Source: Alphaproteobacteria bacterium
GTDB taxonomy: Bacteria > Pseudomonadota > Alphaproteobacteria > RF32 > CAG-239
Length of the DNA stretch: 15,069 nt
NCBI GenBank assembly: GCA_024408895.1
Contig: JAKSUO010000014.1
Span: 1 to 15,069 of the forward strand
Direction: 5' to 3'
Each line of letters starts with the position of its first letter. Positions within the stretch are counted from its first letter, which is position 1. Under the pieces are notes generated by a model. The model was not told the DNA's origin, did no database searches, and saw only the letters and a list, made by a program, of their open reading frames with translations. The position numbers and the translations under genes are program-made. Of the stretch, positions 1-6,569 are shown one piece after another.

Positions 1-1
1 T

Positions 2-391
2 GTGGATGTTTATGGTTGGACGGGAGCTTCTTGTCAGCTGCCGGTTGGGGAAATATATATGGACTTTGCTTTAAGTGGTGATCACCCTTTGTTTGGCGAT
101 TACTATATCACATTTACAGATGGTAATAAAGAAAGAAATTGCGTAGATTTTCTTTCGTATCACTGGGAAAAAATTACCCCTAAAGACTGGTGGAATCCTA
201 ATGTTAGTGATTTGTATGGTGGACTTATTAGTGTTGGTGGATCAACAATATATGCCGGCAAGCAAGAGTATGCAGAAGAACTATACCACTGCCCAACTGA
301 ACTAACAATGGATAATATAGCAAAAGCTTGTCACGATGTTTGTAAAGATGATTACTGTACGGTTTATATGGTTTTCCGTGATGAGTACTAA
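2..391 (+). CDS. C-terminal part of an unrecognised cysteine-rich protein (5' end outside window)
   Basis: The frame is open from the window edge, and the GTG at position 2 is probably internal, so the true start lies upstream. The visible 129 residues carry six cysteines (residues 11, 47, 97, 110, 114 and 119 of the visible part) and many aromatic residues. They have no membrane segment and no catalytic motif I recognise. Even cysteine number with aromatic richness suggests a disulfide-bonded exported protein, but the N-terminus that would hold a signal peptide is not in view. The stop at 389-391 overlaps a possible 30-residue ORF, and a hairpin terminator follows at 478-505. No family is assigned. 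That it is a real coding region is likely from the long open frame and protein-like composition. Confidence 0.6.
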   Translation: MDVYGWTGASCQLPVGEIYMDFALSGDHPLFGDYYITFTDGNKERNCVDFLSYHWEKITPKDWWNPNVSDLYGGLISVGGSTIYAGKQEYAEELYHCPTELTMDNIAKACHDVCKDDYCTVYMVFRDEY

Positions 392-473
392 TAAAATTTT
401 ATTTTTTGAAAATAATCCAATAATATCCGCAGTAAGTGCCGTTGAACAATACGCAAAAAAATATCACGAGTAA
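381..473 (+). CDS. possible 30-residue ORF coupled to the preceding gene
   Basis: An ATG at 381 lies inside the last codons of the upstream gene, giving an 11-nt overlap. It opens a 30-codon frame beginning MSTNKILFFENNP and ending KKYHE, with TAA at 471-473. The stop is only 4 nt before the terminator stem at 478-505, so it would fill the space between the upstream stop and the terminator exactly. There is no Shine-Dalgarno sequence, and translation would depend on coupling to the upstream gene. No signal peptide, membrane helix or known family is visible. A chance ORF in AT-rich spacer is a serious alternative. Confidence 0.3.
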   Translation: MSTNKILFFENNPIISAVSAVEQYAKKYHE

Positions 474-477
474 GAAA

Positions 478-505
478 AAAAGATGCCATATTAAAGGCAT
501 CTTTT
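478..505 (-). terminator. bidirectional hairpin terminator, mainly for tRNA-His
   Basis: A 10-bp stem (AAAAGATGCC paired with GGCATCTTTT) encloses an 8-nt loop. Read on the minus strand, the stem lies 6 nt past the tRNA CCA end and runs into a run of seven T residues, a typical intrinsic terminator. Read on the plus strand it is followed by a shorter T tract, so it could also end the upstream plus-strand transcript. Confidence 0.8.
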
Positions 506-511
506 CTAAAA

Positions 512-589
512 TGGGGCGGATGATCGGATTTGAACTGACGACATCTGGTACCACAAACCAGCGCTCTAACCAACTGAGCTACATCCGCC
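512..589 (-). tRNA. tRNA-His (anticodon GTG), with G-1 and encoded CCA
   Basis: The minus strand folds as a full cloverleaf. The acceptor stem is GCGGATG with CATCCGC, the D stem GCTC with GAGC, and the anticodon stem CTGGT with ACCAG around the loop TTGTGGT, giving anticodon GTG for histidine. The T loop is TTCAAAT. The extra 5' G (position -1, at 589) faces C73 (at 515), which is the identity pair read by histidyl-tRNA synthetase. CCA is encoded at 514-512. The T stem (GTCAG with CCGAT) contains one A-C mismatch and one G-U pair, which is unusual but tolerable. It has its own promoter at 601-629 and terminator at 478-505, so it is probably a single-gene transcript. Confidence 0.96.
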
Positions 590-600
590 ACGGCAGATAC

Positions 601-629
601 TAAATAACGTGAAAAAAATATAAAGTCAA
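601..629 (-). promoter_or_regulatory. promoter of tRNA-His
   Basis: On the minus strand a TTGACT -35 box (629-624) is separated by exactly 17 nt from a TATTTA -10 box (606-601). The first tRNA base lies about 12 nt downstream, the spacing expected for a tRNA transcript with a very short leader. Confidence 0.6.
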
Positions 630-640
630 TATGAAAATTT

Positions 641-708
641 AATTCTTGATAAGAATTTATTTTAAGTTTGCGTTTTAGCACTGCCTGCTATTTTTCTTAA
701 AATAAGAA
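641..708. repeat. pair of related AT-rich palindromes
   Basis: Two short inverted repeats share half-sites. AATTCTT-GAT-AAGAATT lies at 641-657, and TTCTT-AAAAT-AAGAA at about 694-708. They sit between the tRNA promoter and the plus-strand promoter at 755. They could be binding sites for a dimeric regulator, but base composition makes chance palindromes likely here. Confidence 0.25.
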
Positions 709-754
709 TTTTCATTTTTTAATCACAGATATAATATTTTTCATATTTAAAATC

Positions 755-783
755 TTGACAGGTTGTAAAAATTGTGATTTGAT
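755..783 (+). promoter_or_regulatory. candidate promoter for the GH108 gene
   Basis: A consensus TTGACA (755-760) lies 17 nt before TTTGAT (778-783), a moderate -10 box. Transcription would start near 790, immediately before the inverted repeat at 792-873, and give a leader of about 155 nt before the ATG at 945. No better promoter is evident closer to the gene, although TATTAA at 911-916 is a weak alternative. Confidence 0.45.
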
Positions 784-791
784 TGATTTGT

Positions 792-873
792 TAATATAGG
801 TGTGTGTTATTCGCGTGAAATTATAACAGAAGTGAATGTGTATTCAAAAGGCGAAACAATCACACCTATATTA
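792..873 (+). promoter_or_regulatory. 13-bp perfect inverted repeat in the leader of the GH108 gene
   Basis: TAATATAGGTGTG (792-804) and CACACCTATATTA (861-873) are exact reverse complements, 56 nt apart. Inside them TTCGC (810-814) and GCGAA (851-855) can extend the pairing after an internal loop. The left arm begins about where transcription from the 755-783 promoter should start, so the RNA would fold back on its own 5' end. It could be a structured leader, a looped operator pair, or the terminal repeats of a tiny insertion; no flanking target-site duplication is visible. Confidence 0.45.
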
Positions 874-944
874 TCAAAAAAAGAATTAACTTATTTAAGG
901 AGTAAAGAAATATTAAAATTTAAAATCAGGAAGGATAAAACAGT

Positions 945-2117
945 ATGTATGAAAAATACAAATCGCCGTTTGGGTACCAAGTTGGTGACAACGGCATAGA
1001 CAGCTATGGGGTAGACCATAGAGGTTTCAGTTTGCGAGATGAGATAGAGTATCAAACGGCACGTGACAATCGCGAAAGCCAAATGATGCAAATGTATAAT
1101 CAACAAGGGATAACGGATAATTACCCTCAGTACACGACTAACTTTTGGGGCGATTCCGGTAACAATTACGGGTTTGGCAGTTCGAATATAAGTCAGAATA
1201 TTCAAAAAATGACTGATGCGTTTAACAACGGTAATTTTGCCGGTAGTTTTACAGATTATTATGCAAATGGCACTAATGGTTTCAGCAGCAACGGGAGCAG
1301 CTTTGCCGGTAACGGGAACAGCTTCGGCAGTGGTAGTAGTTTCGGTAGTAATAATACCAATAGCAATAGGTATTCATGGAGCAGTGGCTACAGTACAACA
1401 CCAACGACACAAACGCGCACGCCGACACCGTGGAGTTTGACGACCGCACCGACCTACACAACTCAAACACCATGGCAGAACAATCAAACCTTAACCCCGT
1501 GGAACGGTGGTTACGACTTGAGCCGTTATCCGCAAAGTAATGCAAACGCGACTAAACCGATTGATTATTCGCTTTATGGCGATGGTTTCTCAAAAGAATT
1601 TATTGACAAGATGGAAAATGATGCGGAATTTCAAAAAATATTGAATGAGTACATCATTCCAAATGAGGGCGGGTATAATAATGATCCTGATGATCCAGGC
1701 GGTGAGACAAATATGGGAATATCCCAAACAACACATCAAAGCGAAGACATTCTAAATATGACCAGAGAACGCGCTAATGCTATATATTACAGGGATTATT
1801 ATAATTGGAACGGGTTGAATAAATTGCCGTATCCGATTAGAGGATTTGTGGTTGATTATGGTCTTCCAACAAGGCCTCAATTGGCGGTAGAAACAGTACA
1901 TAAGGTACTGGATTTACCACCTCAAAGTAATATTATAGGACCGGAAACTTTAGGAAAGTTCGAAAATTATACCGAAGAGGATTATAATAATTTTTTGGAA
2001 AGATACAGGGCAGAAATGAAAAATCACTTCAGAGAGGCAGCACAAAGAAATCCTCAAAAACGAAAATTCTTAAATGGTTGGCTTAATCGTGCCAATAAGG
2101 CTCATTTAGCAAGGTAG
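945..2117 (+). CDS. GH108-family peptidoglycan hydrolase with low-complexity N-terminal half
   Basis: The C-terminal half (about residues 218-390) matches glycoside hydrolase family 108, lysozyme-like N-acetylmuramidases often found as phage endolysins or secretion-associated lysins. The signature N-E-G-G-Y-N-N-D-P-D-D-P-G-G-E-T-N-M-G-I spans residues 240-259, with E241 as the expected catalytic glutamate. The end of the protein (FLNGWLNRANK) matches the peptidoglycan-binding segment that normally follows this domain. The first 60 residues are hydrophilic and have no signal peptide. Residues 64-83 form the module TTNFWGDSGNNYGFGSSNIS, repeated in a remnant at 2717-2776. Residues 84-205 are rich in Gly, Asn, Ser, Thr and Pro-Trp motifs. 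The ATG at 945 follows AGGAAGGA by 9 nt. Without a signal peptide it would need a holin, lysis or a dedicated export route. The domain call is firm; substrate and role are inferred. Confidence 0.85.
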   Translation: MYEKYKSPFGYQVGDNGIDSYGVDHRGFSLRDEIEYQTARDNRESQMMQMYNQQGITDNYPQYTTNFWGDSGNNYGFGSSNISQNIQKMTDAFNNGNFAGSFTDYYANGTNGFSSNGSSFAGNGNSFGSGSSFGSNNTNSNRYSWSSGYSTTPTTQTRTPTPWSLTTAPTYTTQTPWQNNQTLTPWNGGYDLSRYPQSNANATKPIDYSLYGDGFSKEFIDKMENDAEFQKILNEYIIPNEGGYNNDPDDPGGETNMGISQTTHQSEDILNMTRERANAIYYRDYYNWNGLNKLPYPIRGFVVDYGLPTRPQLAVETVHKVLDLPPQSNIIGPETLGKFENYTEEDYNNFLERYRAEMKNHFREAAQRNPQKRKFLNGWLNRANKAHLAR

Positions 2118-2131
2118 TGTTTGGGTAAGAG

Positions 2132-2151
2132 AGGTTGATGAAATTCAACCT
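2132..2151. terminator. small hairpin between convergent genes
   Basis: AGGTTGA (2132-2138) and TCAACCT (2145-2151) form a 7-bp stem with a 6-nt loop. It lies in the 36-nt space between the GH108 stop (2117) and the stop of the convergent gene (2154). No strong T tract follows on either strand, so it is at best a weak bidirectional terminator. Confidence 0.4.
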
Positions 2152-2153
2152 AT

Positions 2154-2642
2154 CTATTTATATTCTTTGAGTATGGGGGAATATGTAAACATTTTCTCTT
2201 TACTGAAATCTATTAAATCTTGAATATATTTTTTCAATGAATCTGCTAAATCGGAGGCACGGTCAATGTCGCACATATGCCCACTCGGCCAAGCATATTT
2301 GTTGCGGCAATTTTTTAATCCATAAGCATCTGATAGGGCTTTTTTAAGCTGCTTATATTCTTTTACATTATGCTCCGGATAAACAAATAAATTTGTTACG
2401 ATTTTTTCCGCAACCTTATCGTAACATCCTAAAACATCCGGCAACACATCCGGACAATTCTTAAATTCCTTTTCATATTCCAACAACAAAGTATAATCAT
2501 CTATGAGCTCTTTGATTTTTTCTTTACTGCTCCAATCACTGTTGTTGTAAACAGCGTCTATATCAATTCCATGATATAATTCCGCTCGCGCATTTGTAAC
2601 TAAAGCTAAAAACACCCCGAAAATGATGATAAATTTTTTCAT
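2154..2642 (-). CDS. small secreted protein of unknown function with four cysteines
   Basis: This 162-residue protein starts with a clear signal peptide: KK, then a hydrophobic core over residues 4-17, and an A-R-A cleavage site after residue 20. The mature part is about 140 residues, mostly charged and probably helical, with four cysteines (63, 73, 112, 124) that could form two disulfides. There is no lipobox and no transmembrane helix after the signal. The ATG at 2642 is preceded by GGGAG at a good distance, and a promoter with a perfect TATAAT lies at 2666-2696. It is convergent with the GH108 gene. I do not recognise the family. A periplasmic or secreted location is inferred from the signal peptide and cysteines. 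Confidence 0.8.
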   Translation of the reverse strand: MKKFIIIFGVFLALVTNARAELYHGIDIDAVYNNSDWSSKEKIKELIDDYTLLLEYEKEFKNCPDVLPDVLGCYDKVAEKIVTNLFVYPEHNVKEYKQLKKALSDAYGLKNCRNKYAWPSGHMCDIDRASDLADSLKKYIQDLIDFSKEKMFTYSPILKEYK

Positions 2643-2665
2643 CTTTTATACTCCCGATAGTTGTA

Positions 2666-2696
2666 ATTATAGTAAAATAAGTATTACAAAAGTCAA
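2666..2696 (-). promoter_or_regulatory. promoter of the small secreted protein gene
   Basis: On the minus strand a perfect TATAAT (2671-2666) follows TTGACT (2696-2691) with a 19-nt spacer, which is longer than optimal. The transcript would start about 15-20 nt before the ATG at 2642. The -35 side abuts the gene remnant in the same intergenic region. Confidence 0.5.
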
Positions 2697-2827
2697 TCGG
2701 AAAATTAACTTTCCATACCACCAACTTTTGGGGCGATGCCGGTAATAACTACGGTTTCGGCAGTTCCAATATAAGTTCGGCCATCAGTGCCCATCCGGCA
2801 ATGAACACCACACCCGTGCCGAAGTAA
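2681..2827 (+). pseudogene. remnant of a paralogue of the GH108 protein's N-terminal module
   Basis: From 2717 the plus strand encodes TTNFWGDAGNNYGFGSSNIS, identical to residues 64-83 of the GH108 protein except for one Ser-to-Ala change. It continues into a short Pro/Thr-containing tail and a stop at 2825-2827. The frame is open from 2681, but there is no ATG, GTG or TTG start ahead of the module. Over the 60 matching bases I count 8 differences, 7 of them synonymous, so the two copies diverged while the peptide was selected. Similarity stops sharply on both sides. It is best read as the broken end of a former second gene carrying the same module. Confidence 0.65.
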
Positions 2828-2851
2828 AAATAATTTTAAAAACTTAATTTT

Positions 2852-2881
2852 TTAACTTTTTGTTTTCTTTTATGCGATAAA
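2852..2881 (+). promoter_or_regulatory. weak candidate promoter for the carboxypeptidase gene
   Basis: TTAACT (2852-2857) lies 18 nt before GATAAA (2876-2881), about 30 nt upstream of the ATG at 2913. The region is very AT-rich, so this pairing is only a candidate. Confidence 0.3.
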
Positions 2882-2912
2882 ATAAGCCTAATGTGTTTCC
2901 AAAGAGGGTAAA

Positions 2913-4160
2913 ATGGTTAAAAAAATACTTGCATTTTTGATGTTTTGTTTAGTGATGGTCGGGGCAAAAAATGTTGCTGCCTCCACATCTTCTATTATGG
3001 TAAATGCCGAAGACGGCAGCGTTATGTATGAAATGAATGCAGACGAAATGCGCTATCCGGCATCATTGACTAAATTGATGACGTTGTATATTACCTTTAA
3101 CGCATTGGAAAATAAACATCTTAAGTTGACGGATCAATTAAAAGTTTCAAATGTTGCGGCGAGTCGTTCGCCGTCAAAATTGGGGGTTAGAGCCGGCACA
3201 ACCATTACTGTTAAGGATGCCATTATGGCGGTTATTGTTAAATCTGCCAATGATTGCGCAACTGTTTTGGCCGAACACTTTGCCAAAACCGAAGCCGAGT
3301 TTGCCGTGTTAATGACCCAAACTGCTAAAAAACTCGGTATGAAGCGCACAACATTCAAAAATGCCTCCGGTTTACCGAATTCACAACAAAAAACAACGGC
3401 GCGTGATATGGCAACGTTGGCAATGGCGGTTTATCATCATTTTCCGCAGTATTACAGCTGGTTTTCCGCCCAGAGTTTTAAATATAAAGGGCAGACAATA
3501 TACGGACATAATCATTTGTTGAAAACATTTGCCGGAGCCGACGGTATGAAAACCGGTTATACTGCTGCTTCAGGTTACAATATCATCACATCGGCAAAAC
3601 GCTATAATAAACGTGTGATTGCCGTTACTATGGGGCATAAATATTTTAATGAACGCGATAAAAAAGTTGCCGTGATGATGGATAAGGGTTTGATTGAACT
3701 TAAAAAAGGCAACAAAGTTGACGTGGCTTTGTTAAAACAGCAAATAAATGGCGGCAATAATGTTCGTGTGGCACAAAATACGCAGAACAAAAAACAAATG
3801 GCAAAAGCCCCAATTCCGGCCAGAAAGCAATATGCCGCGGCAACAAGCCGAACAAAATTGCAAAATGCAGTGGCTGCTTCGGTTAAAAGCGGAAATTATG
3901 CCGTTCAGGTTGGCTCGTTCTCCGATTATAAACGTGCGAAAAATTATGCGCTTAGTGTTAAAAATAATCTGGCAAAAAAATTTGCCGTACACAACATCAA
4001 GGTAGAGAAAATCAATGTCGCTAAAGGAATAATGTATCGTTCAAAAGTTGTTGGTTTGGCTAAGAATGATGCCAATAAGATTTGTCAGGCAATGAAGCGT
4101 CAAAAACAGGCATGTCTTGTTGTGGCTGACAATTCTCCGGTTAAATTAGCGCAGAGATAA
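2913..4160 (+). CDS. dacA: D-alanyl-D-alanine carboxypeptidase (S11 / PBP5 type) with C-terminal SPOR domain
   Basis: This 415-residue periplasmic enzyme trims the terminal D-Ala from peptidoglycan pentapeptides. A signal peptide covers residues 1-23. The three penicillin-binding active-site motifs are intact: S51-L-T-K54 with the acylated serine, S111-A-N113, and K213-T-G215. The catalytic domain ends near residue 265. In place of the usual PBP5 C-terminal domain and amphipathic anchor there is a basic, Gln/Ala-rich linker (about 270-326) and a SPOR domain (about 327-404, beginning NYAVQVGSFSDYKRAK). SPOR domains bind septal glycan lacking stem peptides, so the enzyme is probably recruited to the division site. 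AGAGGG lies 4 nt before the ATG. A MipZ-like gene follows after 1 nt. The family is certain; the exact paralogue name is not. Confidence 0.93.
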   Translation: MVKKILAFLMFCLVMVGAKNVAASTSSIMVNAEDGSVMYEMNADEMRYPASLTKLMTLYITFNALENKHLKLTDQLKVSNVAASRSPSKLGVRAGTTITVKDAIMAVIVKSANDCATVLAEHFAKTEAEFAVLMTQTAKKLGMKRTTFKNASGLPNSQQKTTARDMATLAMAVYHHFPQYYSWFSAQSFKYKGQTIYGHNHLLKTFAGADGMKTGYTAASGYNIITSAKRYNKRVIAVTMGHKYFNERDKKVAVMMDKGLIELKKGNKVDVALLKQQINGGNNVRVAQNTQNKKQMAKAPIPARKQYAAATSRTKLQNAVAASVKSGNYAVQVGSFSDYKRAKNYALSVKNNLAKKFAVHNIKVEKINVAKGIMYRSKVVGLAKNDANKICQAMKRQKQACLVVADNSPVKLAQR

Positions 4161-4161
4161 A

Positions 4162-4854
4162 ATGTCACAAACTCCAATCATAGTTATCAGCAGTCCCAAA
4201 GCCGGTAGCGGTAAAACAACGCTGGCTTTGAATTTGTCGGCGGCTTTGTGGACGGATGGCTATAAAGTTTTTTTGCTTGCACCTGATAATGATGTGGCGC
4301 AGTTTTTGCAAAAACGCCGTGAATTTTGCAACAAACACAATATAGAACTGCCAATGCCTCAGCTTGTGTCGCAACTATCGGAATTGCCGCAAGAATCTGT
4401 GGAAAGAACTGTTGTAATTGCCGATATTCCGACCGAAAAAAACAATATATATACCAAAATTTTCAGCCAAGCGCACACGTTGATTACTGTTGCGGATAAT
4501 CCTGCGGATGTTAGTTGGAATTTGAATGACGATTACATAAATTTAATTTGGGACGTCAAAAAGAATATAGCTGCTCGCGGCATAAAATATCTGAATTGGA
4601 TTGTTGTGGCCGATTTAAAAAATGAAAATGCTGCGGATTGGTCAAAAGATATGGGCGATTCAGCAAAAAAATACGGTTTTCGTATTGCTCCGCCATTGAA
4701 ATATCGGCAAGCTTATCAGCGTTTGCAAGACGGCTATTGCGCCGCCGATATGGTTGCAAACAGCAAAGTATTCGCAATGACTTTTGCCGATGTTTATGCG
4801 CGTCGTGAAATTTTGAAACTCACGGATGATTTGTGGCAACAAAATAAAATGTGA
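4162..4854 (+). CDS. mipZ: MipZ-like ParA-family ATPase, division-site positioning
   Basis: MipZ forms a gradient from the chromosome poles and blocks FtsZ assembly away from mid-cell. This 230-residue protein has a deviant Walker A motif K13-A-G-S-G-K18-T, including the signature lysine, with Ala where most relatives have Gly. The switch region L-A-P-D42 keeps the second Asp of the usual D-x-D but has Ala40 for the first. The Walker B-like Asp is D88. Stretches typical of MipZ are the QKRREF...IELPMP segment (residues 50-66) and LNWIVV...KKYGFRIAPPLKYR (144-182). It is about 45 residues shorter than Caulobacter MipZ, mainly in the middle. The start is 1 nt after the upstream stop, implying translational coupling. 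A divergent MipZ is the best call; a generic ParA-type ATPase is the alternative. Confidence 0.75.
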   Translation: MSQTPIIVISSPKAGSGKTTLALNLSAALWTDGYKVFLLAPDNDVAQFLQKRREFCNKHNIELPMPQLVSQLSELPQESVERTVVIADIPTEKNNIYTKIFSQAHTLITVADNPADVSWNLNDDYINLIWDVKKNIAARGIKYLNWIVVADLKNENAADWSKDMGDSAKKYGFRIAPPLKYRQAYQRLQDGYCAADMVANSKVFAMTFADVYARREILKLTDDLWQQNKM

Positions 4855-4939
4855 TAAGCACATAAAAATACTTTACCTACTTAATAAATTAATGCTACAT
4901 ATATATAAAAAGCAATTATTAAAAAGAAAGGAAATATCT

Positions 4940-6559
4940 ATGCTGAAAACAGTCAGAACTACTCCTTATACAGACCAAAAAATGGGTACAGCCGGTTTGC
5001 GTAAAAAATCAACAATTGCCACTCAGGAAAACTATCTGGAAAACTTTGTGCAGAGTATTTTTAACGCCGTTGGAGGTGTTAAAGGACAAACTTTTATCTT
5101 GGGGGGAGACGGTCGCTATTTCAATAAAACGGCTATTCAAAAAATTATGAAAATGTCCGCGGCCAACGGTATGAAAAAAATGATTGTCGGCCAATACGGA
5201 TTAATGTCAACGCCAACTTCGTCTCGCGTTCTCTTGAAAAATAAAGCCGACGGCGGATTTGTGTTGACGGCTTCGCATAATCCGGGTGGTATCAACGGCG
5301 ATTTCGGTATCAAATATGCCGTGGCATCAGGCGGCCAATGCCCGACATCAGTCAGTGACAAAATTTATGAGAATAGTAAAAATATTCAAGAATATAAAAT
5401 TTTGGAAGCACCGGATGTTGATTTGTCGTGTTTAGGCACGCAAAAACTCGGCGATATGGAAATAGAAGTGATTGATCCGATTACCGAATATGTTCAGATG
5501 ATGGAAAAAATTTTTGATTTTGCGGCAATTCGCCGGCTTTTTGCGAGCGGTTTTACCTTTATTTTTGACGCTATGAATGCCGTCACCGGACCATACGCTC
5601 GGCGGATATTTGTGGATATTCTCGGCGCAGCCCCTGATTCGGTTGTTAATGATGTGCCGATGGAAGATTTCGGCGGTTTGCATCCTGATCCGAATTTGAT
5701 TTACGCCAAGCCATTAGTGGAAAAAATGTATAGTGATAATGCGCCGGATATGGGGGGTGCTAATGACGGAGACGGTGATCGTAATATGATTCTCGGTAAA
5801 AAGTTCTTTGTCACACCGAGTGATAGTCTGGCAATTTTAACGGATAATTATAAATACATTCCGGCATATAAAAACGGTATTTACGGCGTGGCTAAGTCGG
5901 CGGCAACTTCAACTGCCGTTTCGCGAGTGGCTAAAGCTTTGAATATCGGTTATTACGAAGTTCCAACCGGTTGGAAGTATTTTTGCAACTTAATGGACAG
6001 CAATAGAATTACTTTTTGCGGCGAAGAAAGTTTCGGCACAGGTTCATGCCACATCAGAGAAAAAGACGGTATTTGGGCAATACTGTCTTGGTTGAATGTT
6101 ATTGCCGCTACCGGAAAATCCGTTGAGCAAATTACTCGTGAACATTGGCAAAAATACGGCCGCAGTTACTATATGCGCAACGATTATGACGGGATAGACG
6201 TTAATGTTGCCAATAAATTAATGGATGACTTAGAACAAAGAATGCCTTCGTTGGTTGGCAAAAAGTTCGGCAACTTCACGGTTAAAGAAGCAAATCCGTT
6301 TATTTATAACGATCCGGTTGACGGCAGTTCCACCAAAAACGGATTAATCGTCTATTTTACCGATAATTCGCGTATTGTCTATCGTTTGTCGGGAACAGGC
6401 ACAAACGGGGCAACGTTGCGTGTTTATCTTGAGCGTTATGAAACAAAACAACTAGATGAAGATGTGGAAAAAATGCTTGAGGAATTGGCTGATGTTTCTC
6501 GCCAAATCGGCGAAATTACCGAAAGAACCGGTAAAGTTAAGGCCGATTTGTTAACTTAA
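4940..6559 (+). CDS. pgm: alpha-D-glucose phosphoglucomutase
   Basis: This enzyme interconverts glucose-1-phosphate and glucose-6-phosphate through a phosphoserine, feeding glycogen and nucleotide-sugar synthesis. The frame is open from 4826, but the start at 4940 is chosen because AAAGGA lies 7 nt upstream and the product then begins at the family's normal N-terminus, with G-T-A-G-L-R-K at residues 16-22. It has 539 residues, full length. Signatures are the catalytic T-A-S112-H-N-P, the metal loop D276-G-D-G-D-R281, the sugar loop G361-E-E-S-F-G366 and the phosphate-binding R482-L-S-G-T-G-T-N-G. The 85-nt gap after mipZ has no hairpin terminator and no convincing promoter, so read-through is likely. 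The next gene starts 10 nt after the stop. Confidence 0.95.
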   Translation: MLKTVRTTPYTDQKMGTAGLRKKSTIATQENYLENFVQSIFNAVGGVKGQTFILGGDGRYFNKTAIQKIMKMSAANGMKKMIVGQYGLMSTPTSSRVLLKNKADGGFVLTASHNPGGINGDFGIKYAVASGGQCPTSVSDKIYENSKNIQEYKILEAPDVDLSCLGTQKLGDMEIEVIDPITEYVQMMEKIFDFAAIRRLFASGFTFIFDAMNAVTGPYARRIFVDILGAAPDSVVNDVPMEDFGGLHPDPNLIYAKPLVEKMYSDNAPDMGGANDGDGDRNMILGKKFFVTPSDSLAILTDNYKYIPAYKNGIYGVAKSAATSTAVSRVAKALNIGYYEVPTGWKYFCNLMDSNRITFCGEESFGTGSCHIREKDGIWAILSWLNVIAATGKSVEQITREHWQKYGRSYYMRNDYDGIDVNVANKLMDDLEQRMPSLVGKKFGNFTVKEANPFIYNDPVDGSSTKNGLIVYFTDNSRIVYRLSGTGTNGATLRVYLERYETKQLDEDVEKMLEELADVSRQIGEITERTGKVKADLLT

Positions 6560-6569
6560 AGGATAAATT

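Noticed and set aside
388..681. 97-codon minus-strand ORF
   Set aside because: It runs through the tRNA-His gene, its promoter and its terminator; the resemblance to a short protein comes from translated tRNA sequence.
792..873. Miniature transposable element bounded by the 13-bp inverted repeats
   Set aside because: Only 82 nt long, no target-site duplication is visible, and no second copy is seen in the window; kept as an alternative only.
802..999. 65-codon plus-strand ORF ahead of the GH108 gene
   Set aside because: Its GTG start has no ribosome site, it contains one arm of the inverted repeat, and it overlaps the well-supported start at 945 in another frame.
945..2117. Prophage region suggested by the lysin-type enzyme
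   Set aside because: No holin, integrase, capsid, tail or phage regulator gene is nearby, and no attachment-site repeat of the tRNA end was seen.
2828..2912. CtrA boxes (TTAA-N7-TTAA) upstream of the carboxypeptidase gene, and likewise at 4855-4939 and 880-920
   Set aside because: Several TTAA pairs occur, but I found spacings of 3, 4, 5 or 12 nt and none of 7; expected by chance in AT-rich spacer.
4826..4939. N-terminal extension of phosphoglucomutase by 38 residues
   Set aside because: The extension overlaps the mipZ end, has no ribosome site and is not family-like; the ATG at 4940 has AAAGGA and gives the usual N-terminus.
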